64,000 nucleotides of DNA from Exiguobacterium sp. KRL4 (lineage in GTDB: Bacteria > Bacillota > Bacilli > Exiguobacteriales > Exiguobacteriaceae): NCBI RefSeq assembly GCF_001870785.1, contig NZ_MOLV01000002.1:78681-142680 (forward strand), read 5' to 3'. A program made the position numbers and the translations under genes. Under the pieces are notes generated by a model. The model was not told the origin of the DNA. It searched no databases and saw only the letters and a list, made by a program, of their open reading frames with translations. Positions within the stretch are counted from its first letter, which is position 1. Each line of letters opens with the position of its first letter. Below are positions 18,961 through 28,420 of the stretch, piece after piece.

Positions 18961-19393
18961 TTCGGTCGTCGATGGTCCGGGCTTGCGGACTGTAATCTTT
19001 TTTGCCGGTTGTCCCCATCACTGTCCCGGCTGCCACAATCCCGACTCTTGGCTCGTCGAAGGAGGAGCTGATTATTCGGTCGCCGAAGTCGTCGAACAGC
19101 TCCGTACGCTCGGGTCACGCCGGATTACGATTTCCGGCGGGGAGCCGTTCCTGCAACGTACGGCTTTAGTCGAGTTGATTGCAGCCTTAGCGGGTTATGA
19201 AATCTATCTCTTCACAGGTTATACGATGGAACAGTTGCTTCGAGAGGAACAGTCGAAGTGGATTTTGTCACGGATTGATTGCCTGATTGACGGACGGTAT
19301 GTTCAGGCGCTCCCGGATCACTCCTTACTGATCCGGGGAAGCACCAATCAACGCATCTTGAAAGCCGATGCGTTGAAAACATATCTTTCGTAA
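18935..19393 (+). CDS. nrdG: Anaerobic ribonucleotide reductase activating protein
   Basis: A 152-residue radical-SAM activase that installs the glycyl radical on NrdD. It begins 'MRLLQILADSVVDGPGLRT' and holds the cluster motif C-x3-C-x2-C in 'CPHHCPGC', then the SAM-binding 'ISGGEPFLQ'. The ATG at 18935 lies inside the nrdD coding region, so translation is coupled. Confidence 0.93.
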   Translation: MRLLQILADSVVDGPGLRTVIFFAGCPHHCPGCHNPDSWLVEGGADYSVAEVVEQLRTLGSRRITISGGEPFLQRTALVELIAALAGYEIYLFTGYTMEQLLREEQSKWILSRIDCLIDGRYVQALPDHSLLIRGSTNQRILKADALKTYLS

Positions 19394-19440
19394 AAAAATA
19401 GACCGTTTCTTCTGTCGAACAACAGAAGAAGACGGTCTAT
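19391..19440 (-). terminator. Terminator of the MFS transporter gene
   Basis: A long near-perfect stem, ATAGACCGT-TTCTTCTG (19398-19414) against CAGAAGAA-GACGGTCTAT (19423-19440). Read leftwards it is followed by a seven-T run (19392-19397 complement). It also separates the convergent nrdG gene. Confidence 0.85.
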
Positions 19441-19446
19441 GTGGCG

Positions 19447-20922
19447 TTACGCGTATTTTTTTTCACGGGCTGGTTCGACATGGACGATCTCTTCAGTGAC
19501 ATCGCGTTTTTTGATGAAGAAGGATAATCCTAACGCGAGCAGGGCGAGTAACGTCGCAATGAAGAAGGTGTCATTGATCCCTTCGACCATTGACTGGGTG
19601 ATGATCGTTTGCGGGTTCGTACCCGGTGTTGCATTTGCCGTTAATTCTTTCGCATAATCGGCTGTCCGTGACGTCATGACAGAGACGAGTAATCCAGAAC
19701 CAATCGCACCGGAGACTTGTGACAACGTATTATTGAGGGCGGTTCCGTGTGGTGTCAAGTGTTGCGGAATATGGTTCAGTCCGTTCGTCATGACGGGCAT
19801 CATGACCATCGAGATTCCTAAGAAGCGCAACGTATACATGATGACGAGGAATGAATAGGCCGTATCAGCCGTCAGACGACTGAAGAAGAACGTCGTCAAG
19901 ACGGTCAACGACAATCCGATCATCGCGAGGATTCGGGCACCGAACCGGTCAAACAAACGACCGGTAATCGGCGACATGAACGCCATGACGAGCGCGCCGG
20001 GCAACATCAAGAGTCCGGAATGAAACGGAGAGATCCCCCGAATCGTCTGGACGTAGATCGGCATCAGAATCATCGCCGAGAACATCGACATGTTCAGGAC
20101 CATTGAGATGCCTTGCGATAAGGCGAACATTGGATATTTAAAAATCCGGAATTCAAGCATCGGCTCATCCAACCGGAATTGGCGTATAATAAACGAAGTG
20201 AGACTGATGACACCGATTGCGAGTGCACCGATGACCGTAAGTGATCCCCAGCCAGCTGATCCGGCAGAACTGAAACCGTACAGCAATCCACCAAAACCGA
20301 AGCTTGATAAGACAAGTGACAATTGGTCGAGACGGAGTGTGCTCGTGACCGTTTCTTTTTTTAATAAGAAGAAGCCGATGACAAGGACAAGTAGGGAAAT
20401 CGGTGTGACGATATGGAACAGCATCCGCCATTCGTAATGCTCAAGAACCCATCCGGATAAAGTCGGACCGATTGCGGGTGCAAAAGTAATGACGAGCCCG
20501 AAAATCCCCATCGCTTGCCCGCGTTTTTCAATCGGGAAGCCGTTCAGCAGCACGTTCATCAAGAGCGGCATCATGATGGCTGAACCGGAGGCCTGTAACA
20601 TCCGGGAAGCGAGTAAAATCGGAAACAGGTCGGCCTGTCCGGCAAGAATCGTCCCGATTGAGAAAAGTCCCATCGCCGTCAAGAATAACTGACGGGTCGA
20701 AAATTTTTGGACGAGGTACGCCGACGTCGGAATCATGATTCCGTTGACTAACATATAACCGGTCGTCAGCCATTGTGCGGTACTCGCTTCGATATTAAAT
20801 GATTGCATGATAGAGGGTAAGGCAATATTCAATAGCGTCGAGTTGAGGACGGCGACGAACGCACCGGCCATTAACACGGCTAAGATTAAATAAAGGCGAG
20901 ATGATTGCTTGGTTGTTTGCAT
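19447..20922 (-). CDS. DHA2-family MFS multidrug transporter (EmrB/QacA-like)
   Basis: A 491-residue, 14-helix major facilitator. The signature after helix 1 is 'LNSTLLNIALPSIMQSF' and the motif A region is 'YLVQKFSTRQLFL'. 'GWVLEHYEWRMLFHIVTPI' is typical of the EmrB/QacA/LmrB group of proton-driven drug exporters. It is divergent from a TetR-type regulator 166 bases away, which most likely represses it. RBS AAAGGAG. Substrate not predictable. Confidence 0.88.
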   Translation of the reverse strand: MQTTKQSSRLYLILAVLMAGAFVAVLNSTLLNIALPSIMQSFNIEASTAQWLTTGYMLVNGIMIPTSAYLVQKFSTRQLFLTAMGLFSIGTILAGQADLFPILLASRMLQASGSAIMMPLLMNVLLNGFPIEKRGQAMGIFGLVITFAPAIGPTLSGWVLEHYEWRMLFHIVTPISLLVLVIGFFLLKKETVTSTLRLDQLSLVLSSFGFGGLLYGFSSAGSAGWGSLTVIGALAIGVISLTSFIIRQFRLDEPMLEFRIFKYPMFALSQGISMVLNMSMFSAMILMPIYVQTIRGISPFHSGLLMLPGALVMAFMSPITGRLFDRFGARILAMIGLSLTVLTTFFFSRLTADTAYSFLVIMYTLRFLGISMVMMPVMTNGLNHIPQHLTPHGTALNNTLSQVSGAIGSGLLVSVMTSRTADYAKELTANATPGTNPQTIITQSMVEGINDTFFIATLLALLALGLSFFIKKRDVTEEIVHVEPAREKKYA

Positions 20923-21024
20923 TTCGTTATGCTCCTTTTGTACAGTAAGTCTACTTTGTTATACACTGATTCTACGACTTAGTCATTCTACCGTCTGAAG
21001 CAACTGATTACAAATTATTTGTTT

Positions 21025-21040
21025 TATACACTAAAGTATA
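21025..21040. promoter_or_regulatory. Candidate operator in the MFS/TetR divergent region
   Basis: TATAC-n6-GTATA, a 16-base inverted repeat (21025-21029 and 21036-21040), lies between the divergent transporter and TetR-family genes. It is placed where an autoregulating TetR dimer would bind. Confidence 0.35.
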
Positions 21041-21088
21041 TGATTGATTTTTGAAAAATAGACCACATTTAAAGAAAAGGATACGATT

Positions 21089-21997
21089 ATGAACCCAAAA
21101 AAGAAACAACTCCTAGATGCCGCCTACCGATTATTCGTTGAAAAAGGATACCAATCGACCTCGATTCAAGACATATTGGATCAGAGTGTCGTTTCGAAAG
21201 GGACCTTTTACAATTATTTCTCCTCGAAAAATGAACTGTTCATCGATGTCTTCAACACGGTTTTTGAAAAGATGCGAAACGCGCGGAAGGAAATTTTAGT
21301 CGGACGGGATGTGTCGGATTACGAAACCTTCATTCAACAAGGGAATTGTTACCTTGAACTGATGCAAAAATACAAACTGTATACGCTGTTTGAAGAAGCG
21401 ATAGCATCCAATGAAAAAGAGTTAAAAGCATTCATGGAAAATAACCGTCTGCTCGAGATCGAATGGACGTATCACCGTCTGCGTGACTTGTTTGGTGAAG
21501 CGAAGACCCCGTATCTCCTCGATCTTGCCGTCATCTATACCGGGATGTTGCAGTACGCGATGTACTTCTTCCGGCAGTCGGAACCGAATACACAGCCGGA
21601 ACGGGTCGTCCGCTACGTCTTCAATCGTCTGACGCATCTCGTCGAAGATGTCAGCCGGACGGAAGAACAATTAATTCCACCACGCTTTTTATCGGTCTGG
21701 CTCGATCGGCCGCAAGATGAAGTCGTCATCCGAAAAGAACTGTTCGAAAAAACCAATGCCCACATGAAGCGGCTGATTACGCTGTCGCCGATTTCAGAAG
21801 AATCGAAGGAAGCACACGATGAAGTGCTCGATTTCATCTATGAAGAGTTGCTCGAACGAAAGAAACCAAAAATTCATTTGTTGCGGCGCGCACTCGAGAC
21901 ACTGGCGGAAGATCCGATCTTCCACGGGCAGGAAATCATGACACGGTATCAAGGCATGGTCGACGAAATCGTTCAAATCCGGATTCAGACTCAGTAA
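21089..21997 (+). CDS. TetR/AcrR family regulator, long form
   Basis: A 302-residue regulator with a standard N-terminal TetR helix-turn-helix ('LLDAAYRLFVEKGYQSTSIQDI' region, then 'VSKGTFYNYFSSKNELF'). At 302 residues it is about 100 longer than usual TetR proteins. The extra C-terminal part (about 200-302) is helical, charged and of unknown role. It faces the MFS pump gene and probably controls it. The first half of the effector domain has the usual alpha-helical pattern. Confidence 0.85.
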   Translation: MNPKKKQLLDAAYRLFVEKGYQSTSIQDILDQSVVSKGTFYNYFSSKNELFIDVFNTVFEKMRNARKEILVGRDVSDYETFIQQGNCYLELMQKYKLYTLFEEAIASNEKELKAFMENNRLLEIEWTYHRLRDLFGEAKTPYLLDLAVIYTGMLQYAMYFFRQSEPNTQPERVVRYVFNRLTHLVEDVSRTEEQLIPPRFLSVWLDRPQDEVVIRKELFEKTNAHMKRLITLSPISEESKEAHDEVLDFIYEELLERKKPKIHLLRRALETLAEDPIFHGQEIMTRYQGMVDEIVQIRIQTQ

Positions 21998-22056
21998 GGG
22001 TTGCTAGTGTGAATCCGATGGTCGGCTTGTATGCTTCAGTCATCATTGCCTGACCG

Positions 22057-22095
22057 AGAGCCGTTCCAAGCATCAATTCGGACGGTTCTTTTTTT
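22057..22095 (+). terminator. Probable terminator after the TetR gene
   Basis: AGAGCCGTTCC (22057-22067) / GGACGGTTCT (22080-22089), followed by seven Ts. Confidence 0.65.
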
Positions 22096-22155
22096 CGTGA
22101 AAGCAGACTCGGCAGAAGACTTTTCGGTATACTGGAAAAAAAGGGGGAAATGATC

Positions 22156-22983
22156 ATGAAATGGTTTCGATTTGAGCAAGAAGGTCGGGCACGCATCGGG
22201 GTGGAGGAAGCAGGGCATCGGTATGACGTGACGCCGCAAGTCTATACGGACTCATTACTGGAAGTCATTGTTCGCGGATTCGAGATGGATGTGGATTTAG
22301 ATGTAGCTCCACGCTTAACGGATCATCTCCGCCTACTTGCACCTTACATACCACCACGTAACGTGATTTGTGTCGGAAAAAACTATGCCGATCATATCAA
22401 GGAGATGGATACGGCAGGGGCAGGGAAATTCGTCTTATTCACAAAAGCACCAAGTTCAATCGTCGGTCCGTTTGATCCAATCGAACGGCATGCTGATTTG
22501 ACGCAACAACTTGATTATGAAGGGGAACTCGCGATCATCATCGGAACGACCGGTCGTGATTTGACAGCGGAGAATGCCCTTGAGCATGTATTTGGCTACA
22601 GTATCATCAATGATGTGACGGCCCGGGATCTGCAAAAAGAGCATGTGCAATTTTTCCGTGGTAAATCACTGGATGGTTTTTGTCCGTTTGGTCCGGTCAT
22701 CGTGACGGAAGACAGCTTTGACCCGGCAGATGTATTAGTCGAGACACGGGTTAACGGTGAGCTTCGTCAGTCGGGTTCGACGAAATTGATGCTGCGTGAT
22801 GTCGTCACGATTCTGACCGAAGTGTCGCGTGGGATGACGCTTGAAGCAGGAGATGTCATCGCGACGGGTACACCAGCCGGCGTCGGACACGGAATGAAAC
22901 CTCCAACCTATCTTCAAGACGGGGATATCGTCGACGTATCGATTGAAGGAATCGGTCATCTGCAAAATCAAGTCAAATCCTGA
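22156..22983 (+). CDS. Fumarylacetoacetate hydrolase (FAH) family protein
   Basis: A 275-residue FAH-fold enzyme. 'CVGKNYADHIKEM' opens the catalytic domain. 'DYEGELAIIIGTTG' carries metal-ligand Glu, and 'GYSIINDVTARDLQ' and 'RGKSLDGFCPFGPVI' carry the Asp and Lys ligands. 'GDVIATGTPAGVGHGM' closes the site. The family covers acylpyruvate hydrolases, oxaloacetate tautomerases/decarboxylases and related C-C bond enzymes; the substrate cannot be fixed. ATG 22156 fits AGGGGGA better than ATG 22150. Single-gene unit with two terminators after it. Confidence 0.85.
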   Translation: MKWFRFEQEGRARIGVEEAGHRYDVTPQVYTDSLLEVIVRGFEMDVDLDVAPRLTDHLRLLAPYIPPRNVICVGKNYADHIKEMDTAGAGKFVLFTKAPSSIVGPFDPIERHADLTQQLDYEGELAIIIGTTGRDLTAENALEHVFGYSIINDVTARDLQKEHVQFFRGKSLDGFCPFGPVIVTEDSFDPADVLVETRVNGELRQSGSTKLMLRDVVTILTEVSRGMTLEAGDVIATGTPAGVGHGMKPPTYLQDGDIVDVSIEGIGHLQNQVKS

Positions 22984-23011
22984 AATTGAATACCGGATGA
23001 CTGTCTTTTTT

Positions 23012-23070
23012 AAAACCGCTCAGGGGATGAGCGGTTTTTTTGTGTAAACGGTCATCGTGTGACCGTTTTT
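23012..23070 (+). terminator. Two tandem Rho-independent terminators
   Basis: AAAACCGCTC/GAGCGGTTTTTT (23012-23040) is followed at once by AAACGGTCA/TGACCGTTTTT (23046-23070). Confidence 0.85.
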
Positions 23071-23176
23071 GGTGTATAATAGACACATATATAGACTTTG
23101 TTGTCGAAAAAAGTCACATTTTGAATGTTTTTTAACGAAAAAGATAAAAAAATGAACGGTTTTGATTGATTTTTAA

Positions 23177-23192
23177 ATGTAAACGCTTTATA
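23177..23192 (+). promoter_or_regulatory. cre site (CcpA) upstream of fruR
   Basis: ATGTAAACGCTTTATA fits the consensus WTGNAANCGNWNNCWW at 15 of 16 positions (A in place of the last C), 23 bases before the fruR start. Catabolite repression of the fru operon by CcpA is the expected role. Confidence 0.65.
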
Positions 23193-23214
23193 TTAAAGAT
23201 GCGGAGGGAAACCA

Positions 23215-23961
23215 ATGTTAACGAAAAAACGCCATCAACTGATTCTTGAGTTACTTGCTCGAGAAGAAGTTGTCAAAATGCAGACGATCGTCGATCAGAC
23301 GGGAGCCAGTGAATCCACGATTCGCCGAGATTTATCGCAGTTAGAAGCAGCGGGACATCTTCAACGGGTTCACGGTGGGGCAACCGCCAATCACATGCAA
23401 ATTGATGAACCGAGTTATTTCGAGAAAAGTGATCGTTTCGTCGAAGAAAAGGATCGGATTGCCCAAGCAGCAGCCGATTTGATCGAAGACGGGATGTACG
23501 TGTACCTCGATGCGGGAACGACGACACTTGCCATCGTTCCTTATCTCGAACAAAAGGCGATTACAGTCGTAACGAACAGTCTTCCTCTTGCGAATACGTT
23601 ACTCTATCACCGTATCCCGACGTTCGTCGTCGGAGGGCAACTCAAGCATTCGACCCAGGCACTTGTTGGTTACAACGCACGTGAAGGAATGTTGATTTAC
23701 CATTTTGATGTCGCATTTCTTGGGATGAATGGTGTACACCCGACCCAAGGATTCACGACGCCGGATCCGGAAGAGGCACTCGTAAAGAAGACAGCGATTG
23801 AGTTGGCAAAAAAGTCTTACGTATTAGTAGATGAGACGAAGCTGGATGAAATCAGTTTTAGTCGGGTCGCTTCACTCCGAGCGGCGACGATCATCACGAC
23901 GACATCGAGCGAACAAGAAGCGAAATACAGTCAATATACAGAGGTGGTGAACGCGAAATGA
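23215..23961 (+). CDS. fruR: Fructose operon repressor, DeoR family
   Basis: A 248-residue DeoR-type repressor. The N-terminal winged helix contains 'ASESTIRRDLSQLEAAGHLQRVHGGA', the DeoR signature. The C-terminal sugar-phosphate sensing domain has 'DAGTTT' and 'VVTNSLPLANTL'. As first gene of fruR-fruK-fruA it is expected to repress the operon until fructose-1-phosphate accumulates. Its stop overlaps the fruK start (ATGA). Confidence 0.92.
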   Translation: MLTKKRHQLILELLAREEVVKMQTIVDQTGASESTIRRDLSQLEAAGHLQRVHGGATANHMQIDEPSYFEKSDRFVEEKDRIAQAAADLIEDGMYVYLDAGTTTLAIVPYLEQKAITVVTNSLPLANTLLYHRIPTFVVGGQLKHSTQALVGYNAREGMLIYHFDVAFLGMNGVHPTQGFTTPDPEEALVKKTAIELAKKSYVLVDETKLDEISFSRVASLRAATIITTTSSEQEAKYSQYTEVVNAK

Positions 23962-24878
23962 TTTATACACTGACACTGAACCCATCGATCGATTATTATG
24001 TCACGTTACCGGTATTTGAAGCCGGTCAAGTCAACCGTGTCGAACAAGCTGAAAAAGTGGCGGGTGGAAAAGGGATCAACGTTTCCCTCGTCCTGAAAAA
24101 CTATGACGTCGAGACGGAAGCACTCGGATTTTTAGGAGGAAGCACCGGGCAGTTCATTCGCAATGAACTGGAGAAACAAGGTGTCTTGACAGCCTTTACG
24201 CCGATTGCCGATGAGACACGGATCAACGTGAAAATCCGTGCTGATCAGGAATCAGAACTCAATGCAGCGGGACCAAAAATCCAAGAAGATGAATTAAACG
24301 CGTTACTGGCAGCATTCGAGACGATGCAAGCAGGCGATATCGTCGTCTTCGCGGGCAGCATCCCAAGCAGCCTGCCTCAAGATTTGTACCGGAAGATTGC
24401 ACAAGTCTTGACGGAGCGTGGTGTCAAATTCGCCGTCGATACGACAAAAGAAGCGATGCTCGAAGTCTTGCCGCTTGGTCCATTCATGATCAAACCGAAC
24501 CACCACGAGCTGGGCGAGATCTTTGACGTCGAGATAACGTCAAAAGAAATGGCCGTCCCGTACGCCCAACAACTGGTGGAGCGGGGCGCAGAGAATGTCA
24601 TCATCTCCTTTGCAGGGGACGGTGCGTTACTCGTCAATAAACAGGGGGCGTACACGGCGAACACACCAGCTGGAAAACTGATCAATTCCGTTGGTGCCGG
24701 TGATTCCCTTGTCGCAGGATTCGTTGCCAGCCACGCGCTCGGCCGACCGCCGGAAGAAGCTTTCCGTTACGCTGTCACGACAGGCAGTGCATCCGCTTAT
24801 GCATTCGGATTATGCACAAAAGCGGATATCGATCGTTTACTGACAGACGTCCAAGTCGTTGAACTCATTCAATCATAA
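23958..24878 (+). CDS. fruK: 1-phosphofructokinase
   Basis: A 306-residue PfkB-family kinase converting fructose-1-phosphate to fructose-1,6-bisphosphate with ATP. It begins 'IYTLTLNPSIDYYV', the N-terminal signature is 'KVAGGKGINVSLVLKN', and the C-terminal catalytic motif is 'NSVGAGDSLVAGFVA' with the general-base Asp. It sits between the regulator and the PTS transporter, so the substrate is secure. Confidence 0.94.
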   Translation: MIYTLTLNPSIDYYVTLPVFEAGQVNRVEQAEKVAGGKGINVSLVLKNYDVETEALGFLGGSTGQFIRNELEKQGVLTAFTPIADETRINVKIRADQESELNAAGPKIQEDELNALLAAFETMQAGDIVVFAGSIPSSLPQDLYRKIAQVLTERGVKFAVDTTKEAMLEVLPLGPFMIKPNHHELGEIFDVEITSKEMAVPYAQQLVERGAENVIISFAGDGALLVNKQGAYTANTPAGKLINSVGAGDSLVAGFVASHALGRPPEEAFRYAVTTGSASAYAFGLCTKADIDRLLTDVQVVELIQS

Positions 24879-24895
24879 AAAGGAGTGACTCACTC

Positions 24896-26830
24896 ATGAA
24901 AATTACAGATCTTTTGACACGTGACACGATCAAACTCGATTTACGTTCGTCTACGAAAGCAACCGTCATCGACGAGCTTGTCGATGTCCTCGATCGGGCC
25001 GGAAAATTAAATGACCGTTCGGCTTACCGCGAAGCGATCTTGGCACGGGAAGCACAAAGTACGACCGGACTAGGAGAAGGAATCGCCATTCCACATGCGA
25101 AGACGGCAGCCGTCAAATCACCGGCCATCGCCTTCGGACGTTCGACAGGAATCGATTACGAAGCACTCGACGGACAACCAAGCCGTTTGTTCTTCATGAT
25201 TGCTGCTGGTGAAAACGCGGATAACGCACACCTTGAAACGTTATCAAAACTCTCGGTTTATCTGATGGACATGAAGTTCCGTGATACGATTCTCTCCGCT
25301 CGTTCGGAAGATGAAGTGATTGCCGCCATCGAAGCAAAAGAACGGGAAGAAGAAGGTCCGGTCGATGTTTCTTCACCGGAAGTTGCAAAAGACGCACCGT
25401 ACATTCTTGCTGTAACAGCATGTCCGACCGGTATTGCCCACACGTATATGGCAGCCGATGCCCTCCGTCAAAAAGCGGAAGAGATGGGTGTCCGGATCAA
25501 AGTCGAAACGAACGGTTCAACCGGTGTTAAAAACGGCTTGACGAGTCAAGACATTCAGGACGCAACAGCCATCATCGTCGCAGCGGATAAAGCCGTCGAG
25601 ATGGACCGCTTCAACGGGAAACACGTCGTTGAAGTTCCCGTCGCTCAAGGTATTCGTAAACCAAAAGAATTGATCGACCGTGCCGTTAAACAAGATGCGC
25701 CGGTTTATAAAGGCAGCGGGTCAAGCGACAGTTCAAAACCGGCACGTGGTGGTTTCTACAAACATTTGATGAGCGGGGTTTCTGCGATGTTGCCACTCGT
25801 CGTCGCCGGTGGTCTGTTGATCGCGATCAGCTTCTTCTGGGGCATCAACTCCGCTAATCCGGATGATCCGTCATACAATGAATTTGCCGCACAACTGATG
25901 TCGATCGGTAAAGCTGCATTTGGTCTCTTGATTCCAATTCTTGCCGGATTCATCGCGATGTCGATCGCCGATAAACCAGGTCTTGCACCAGGTTTGATTG
26001 CCGGTTTCCTCGCAAGCCAAGGGAACGCTGGTTTCCTCGGTGGATTGATCGCCGGGTTCCTTGCCGGTTACGTCGTCCTTGTGCTTGTTAAAGTCTTACA
26101 AGGTCTTCCAAAAGCACTCGAAGGTATCAAACCGGTCTTACTTTACCCATTACTTGGTTCGTTCATCACGGGAATGATCATGTTGCTTGTCATCAACGAA
26201 CCAATCGCAGCGTTCATGACATGGTTGACGGATTCTCTCAACGGTCTCAGTGGCGGTAACGCTATCCTACTCGGTATGCTCGTCGCAGCGATGATGGCGA
26301 TCGATATGGGTGGTCCAATCAACAAAACAGCTTACGTTTTCGGTACAGCCGCATTAACAGCAGGAAACACGGAAGTCATGGCAGCCGTCATGGCAGGTGG
26401 TATGGTGCCACCACTTCTCGTAGCCTTCTCATCCACATTGTTTGCCCGTAAGAAATTTACACCACAAGAACGTGAAGCGGGTATCGCTGCGTACGCCATG
26501 GGTGCTTCATTCGTCACTGAAGGTGCGATTCCATTCGCAGCAGCAGATCCACTTCGTGTCATCCCGGCAAGCGTCATCGGTTCAGCCATCGCTGGTGCCT
26601 TGACAATCGTCTTCGGTGTGTTGCTTCCGGCACCACACGGCGGTGTGTTCGTCTTCCCGCTACTTGACGGACCATCCGGCACATTGATGGCAGTTCTCAG
26701 CTATGCTGGTGCAATCCTTATCGGAGCACTCGTCGGCGCCGCCATCCTCTCAATCTTGAAAAAACCGCTTGTCGATCAAGAAGTTGCGAAAAAAGAAATG
26801 ACATCCGATGCGGGCACGAAAGCATCATAA
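24896..26830 (+). CDS. fruA: PTS fructose transporter, EIIABC
   Basis: A 644-residue fused PTS permease importing fructose as fructose-1-phosphate. The EIIA domain (1-145) has its phosphorylated His in 'GIAIPHAKT'. The EIIB domain (about 165-265) has its Cys in 'VTACPTGIAHTYMAA'. The EIIC domain (from about 290) has eight or more membrane segments and the conserved 'MAIDMGGPINKTAY'. Domain order A-B-C matches the Bacillus enzyme. RBS AAAGGAG. Confidence 0.95.
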   Translation: MKITDLLTRDTIKLDLRSSTKATVIDELVDVLDRAGKLNDRSAYREAILAREAQSTTGLGEGIAIPHAKTAAVKSPAIAFGRSTGIDYEALDGQPSRLFFMIAAGENADNAHLETLSKLSVYLMDMKFRDTILSARSEDEVIAAIEAKEREEEGPVDVSSPEVAKDAPYILAVTACPTGIAHTYMAADALRQKAEEMGVRIKVETNGSTGVKNGLTSQDIQDATAIIVAADKAVEMDRFNGKHVVEVPVAQGIRKPKELIDRAVKQDAPVYKGSGSSDSSKPARGGFYKHLMSGVSAMLPLVVAGGLLIAISFFWGINSANPDDPSYNEFAAQLMSIGKAAFGLLIPILAGFIAMSIADKPGLAPGLIAGFLASQGNAGFLGGLIAGFLAGYVVLVLVKVLQGLPKALEGIKPVLLYPLLGSFITGMIMLLVINEPIAAFMTWLTDSLNGLSGGNAILLGMLVAAMMAIDMGGPINKTAYVFGTAALTAGNTEVMAAVMAGGMVPPLLVAFSSTLFARKKFTPQEREAGIAAYAMGASFVTEGAIPFAAADPLRVIPASVIGSAIAGALTIVFGVLLPAPHGGVFVFPLLDGPSGTLMAVLSYAGAILIGALVGAAILSILKKPLVDQEVAKKEMTSDAGTKAS

Positions 26831-26849
26831 TCGATTGTTTGGATCTCCA

Positions 26850-26882
26850 AATCACTCCAAGGCGACTTGGAGTGATTTTTTA
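26850..26882 (+). terminator. Terminator of the fru operon
   Basis: Perfect 12-base stem AATCACTCCAAG/CTTGGAGTGATT (26850-26877), loop GCGA, then Ts. Confidence 0.92.
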
Positions 26883-26946
26883 ATTGCGTTTTTCGGGTAT
26901 TAGAGCAAGAATAGGGGACGTATCTAAACATGAAGGAGGTTCGTAT

Positions 26947-28092
26947 ATGGGCGGTCAATCTTTACAAATCGGACCACGTACCATCAAAACGGGACTTGCC
27001 GTCATTTTGGCTTTGATTATCAGTGACTTGTTTAATTTAAGCCCAATTCTACCTGCGATTTCGGCAGCGACCACATTATTACCGTCCGTGTATCAAACAT
27101 GGAAACAATTTCTCGAGGAAGCAGAAGCCAATTTGATTGGTGCGTTCTTGACGCTTGTCTCGCTCTGGATCTTAGGCGATAATCCGGCGAACCCACTCGC
27201 CATCGGCATTGTCATCATGGCAGCGATCTCGATTTTACTGGCGTTTGGCTTCGGGCGGACGATTCCCCACGTCGTCTTGATGATTATCGTCATCTTGGAG
27301 AGTGTCGAAGGGGCAACGGATCCGTTATGGCAAATCGTCTTGATCCGCTACTTACTCGTCATGCTCGGGATCGGTTGTGCCCTCGGTGTCAATGCGCTGA
27401 TTTTCCCACCGCGTTACGGCAACGTCTATTATCAAAAGGCTTCAAAACTCTTTGAGAAACTGCTTGTCGTGACCCGGGCGATCGCCTTTGAAGGAAAAGT
27501 CACACCGTATCGTTCAGCCATCGACAAGATGAGCCGCTCGATGCTTGAGACGAAGACACTGTTTAATCTGCACCGTGAGGAAATTCGCGGATCACGGCAA
27601 CGGCATGTTTCGTTGTTACGGAACTTGATCGTCCTGCAACATATGCAATCGTGTCTGGAACGCGGTGTCGCGACGGCAGAACGGTTCCGTGAGCGGGAGA
27701 AAGCGCTTAATTCGATTGCCGATGATTTGCGGAGTGAGTTATTCTATCATCTGATGCATATCGCACAACGTCAGGAAAAAGTTTTGTTGACGTACGATTT
27801 GTTACTGACGGAAGAACCACTCGCGATGGAGGACCTTGTCAAAGAAAATATCGCATTCGTGAAACACTCTTTCCTCGACCGGGATGAACTCGAAGAAGAA
27901 ATCATCATGGAAATTCTGCCGATCGTCGTCGCGATGAACGAATGGATCCAGGAACTGGAATTGTTTGAAAAACGGCTTAACGGAGCACTCCGGCGCCACG
28001 TCACATCACTTTCAATCGAACAAAAATCCGTTCGGGATAAAACATTCAATCGCTTTAAACGGAAAAAAGCGATTGACGAAAGTAAAAAGTAA
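26947..28092 (+). CDS. Aromatic acid exporter (ArAE/FUSC-like) family membrane protein
   Basis: A 381-residue protein. The N-terminal half holds about five or six membrane segments ('IKTGLAVILALIISDLF', 'AFGFGRTIPHVVLMIIVILESV', 'LVMLGIGCALGVNALIFPPRYG'), the pattern of DUF939/ArAE proteins such as YgaE/YqjA. The C-terminal half (about 170-381) is a long, charged helical cytoplasmic domain. Substrate unknown; an export role is family inference. It is followed directly by a promoter and T-box leader whose -35 lies in its last codons. RBS AAGGAGG. Confidence 0.78.
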   Translation: MGGQSLQIGPRTIKTGLAVILALIISDLFNLSPILPAISAATTLLPSVYQTWKQFLEEAEANLIGAFLTLVSLWILGDNPANPLAIGIVIMAAISILLAFGFGRTIPHVVLMIIVILESVEGATDPLWQIVLIRYLLVMLGIGCALGVNALIFPPRYGNVYYQKASKLFEKLLVVTRAIAFEGKVTPYRSAIDKMSRSMLETKTLFNLHREEIRGSRQRHVSLLRNLIVLQHMQSCLERGVATAERFREREKALNSIADDLRSELFYHLMHIAQRQEKVLLTYDLLLTEEPLAMEDLVKENIAFVKHSFLDRDELEEEIIMEILPIVVAMNEWIQELELFEKRLNGALRRHVTSLSIEQKSVRDKTFNRFKRKKAIDESKK

Positions 28093-28101
28093 GCGTATAG
28101 T
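28073..28101 (+). promoter_or_regulatory. Promoter of the T-box/phhA transcript
   Basis: TTGACG (28073-28078), a 17-base spacer and TATAGT (28096-28101). The -35 is inside the last codons of the upstream membrane protein gene. Transcription should begin near 28108. Confidence 0.75.
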
Positions 28102-28107
28102 CCTTCT

Positions 28108-28388
28108 TAACAGCACTTTAGTTGCTAACAGCATAACAGCATAACAGAATGAAAGAAGTTGGACGAAGACGAAACCGAAGTAGAAACAATCTCCCTGTTT
28201 CAGAGAGCACGTGGCGCTGCGAACGTGTACACAGATTGAATCGAATTACAGTTTCCGAGTCTCTTGCCACGCAAGCGGAGAAAACCGTTATCCCGTAATC
28301 AAGTGATCTATGTCTATGTAGATTATCAGGGTGGTACCGCGGCCTTTCGTCGTCCCTGTCGAACATCTTTGTTCGGCAGGGACTTTTT
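28108..28388 (+). promoter_or_regulatory. T-box riboswitch leader, probably tRNA-Tyr specific
   Basis: The conserved T-box AGGGTGGTACCGCGG is at 28328-28342. A terminator follows: GTCCCTG-T-CGAACA (28352-28365) against TGTTCG-G-CAGGGAC (28370-28383), then TTTTT. The antiterminator can form from AGGG of the T-box and CCCT of the terminator arm. In Stem I the base helix GAAAC (28171-28175)/GTTTC (28251-28255) closes an internal loop with AGTA (28179-28182) on one side and GAATTACA on the other. The codon adjoining the helix is TAC (28247-28249), specifying tyrosine. The T-box is certain; the specifier is a hand-folded inference. Confidence 0.93.
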
Positions 28389-28420
28389 GTTGTTCATCTA
28401 CTTTCAAGGGGGAAATTCAT

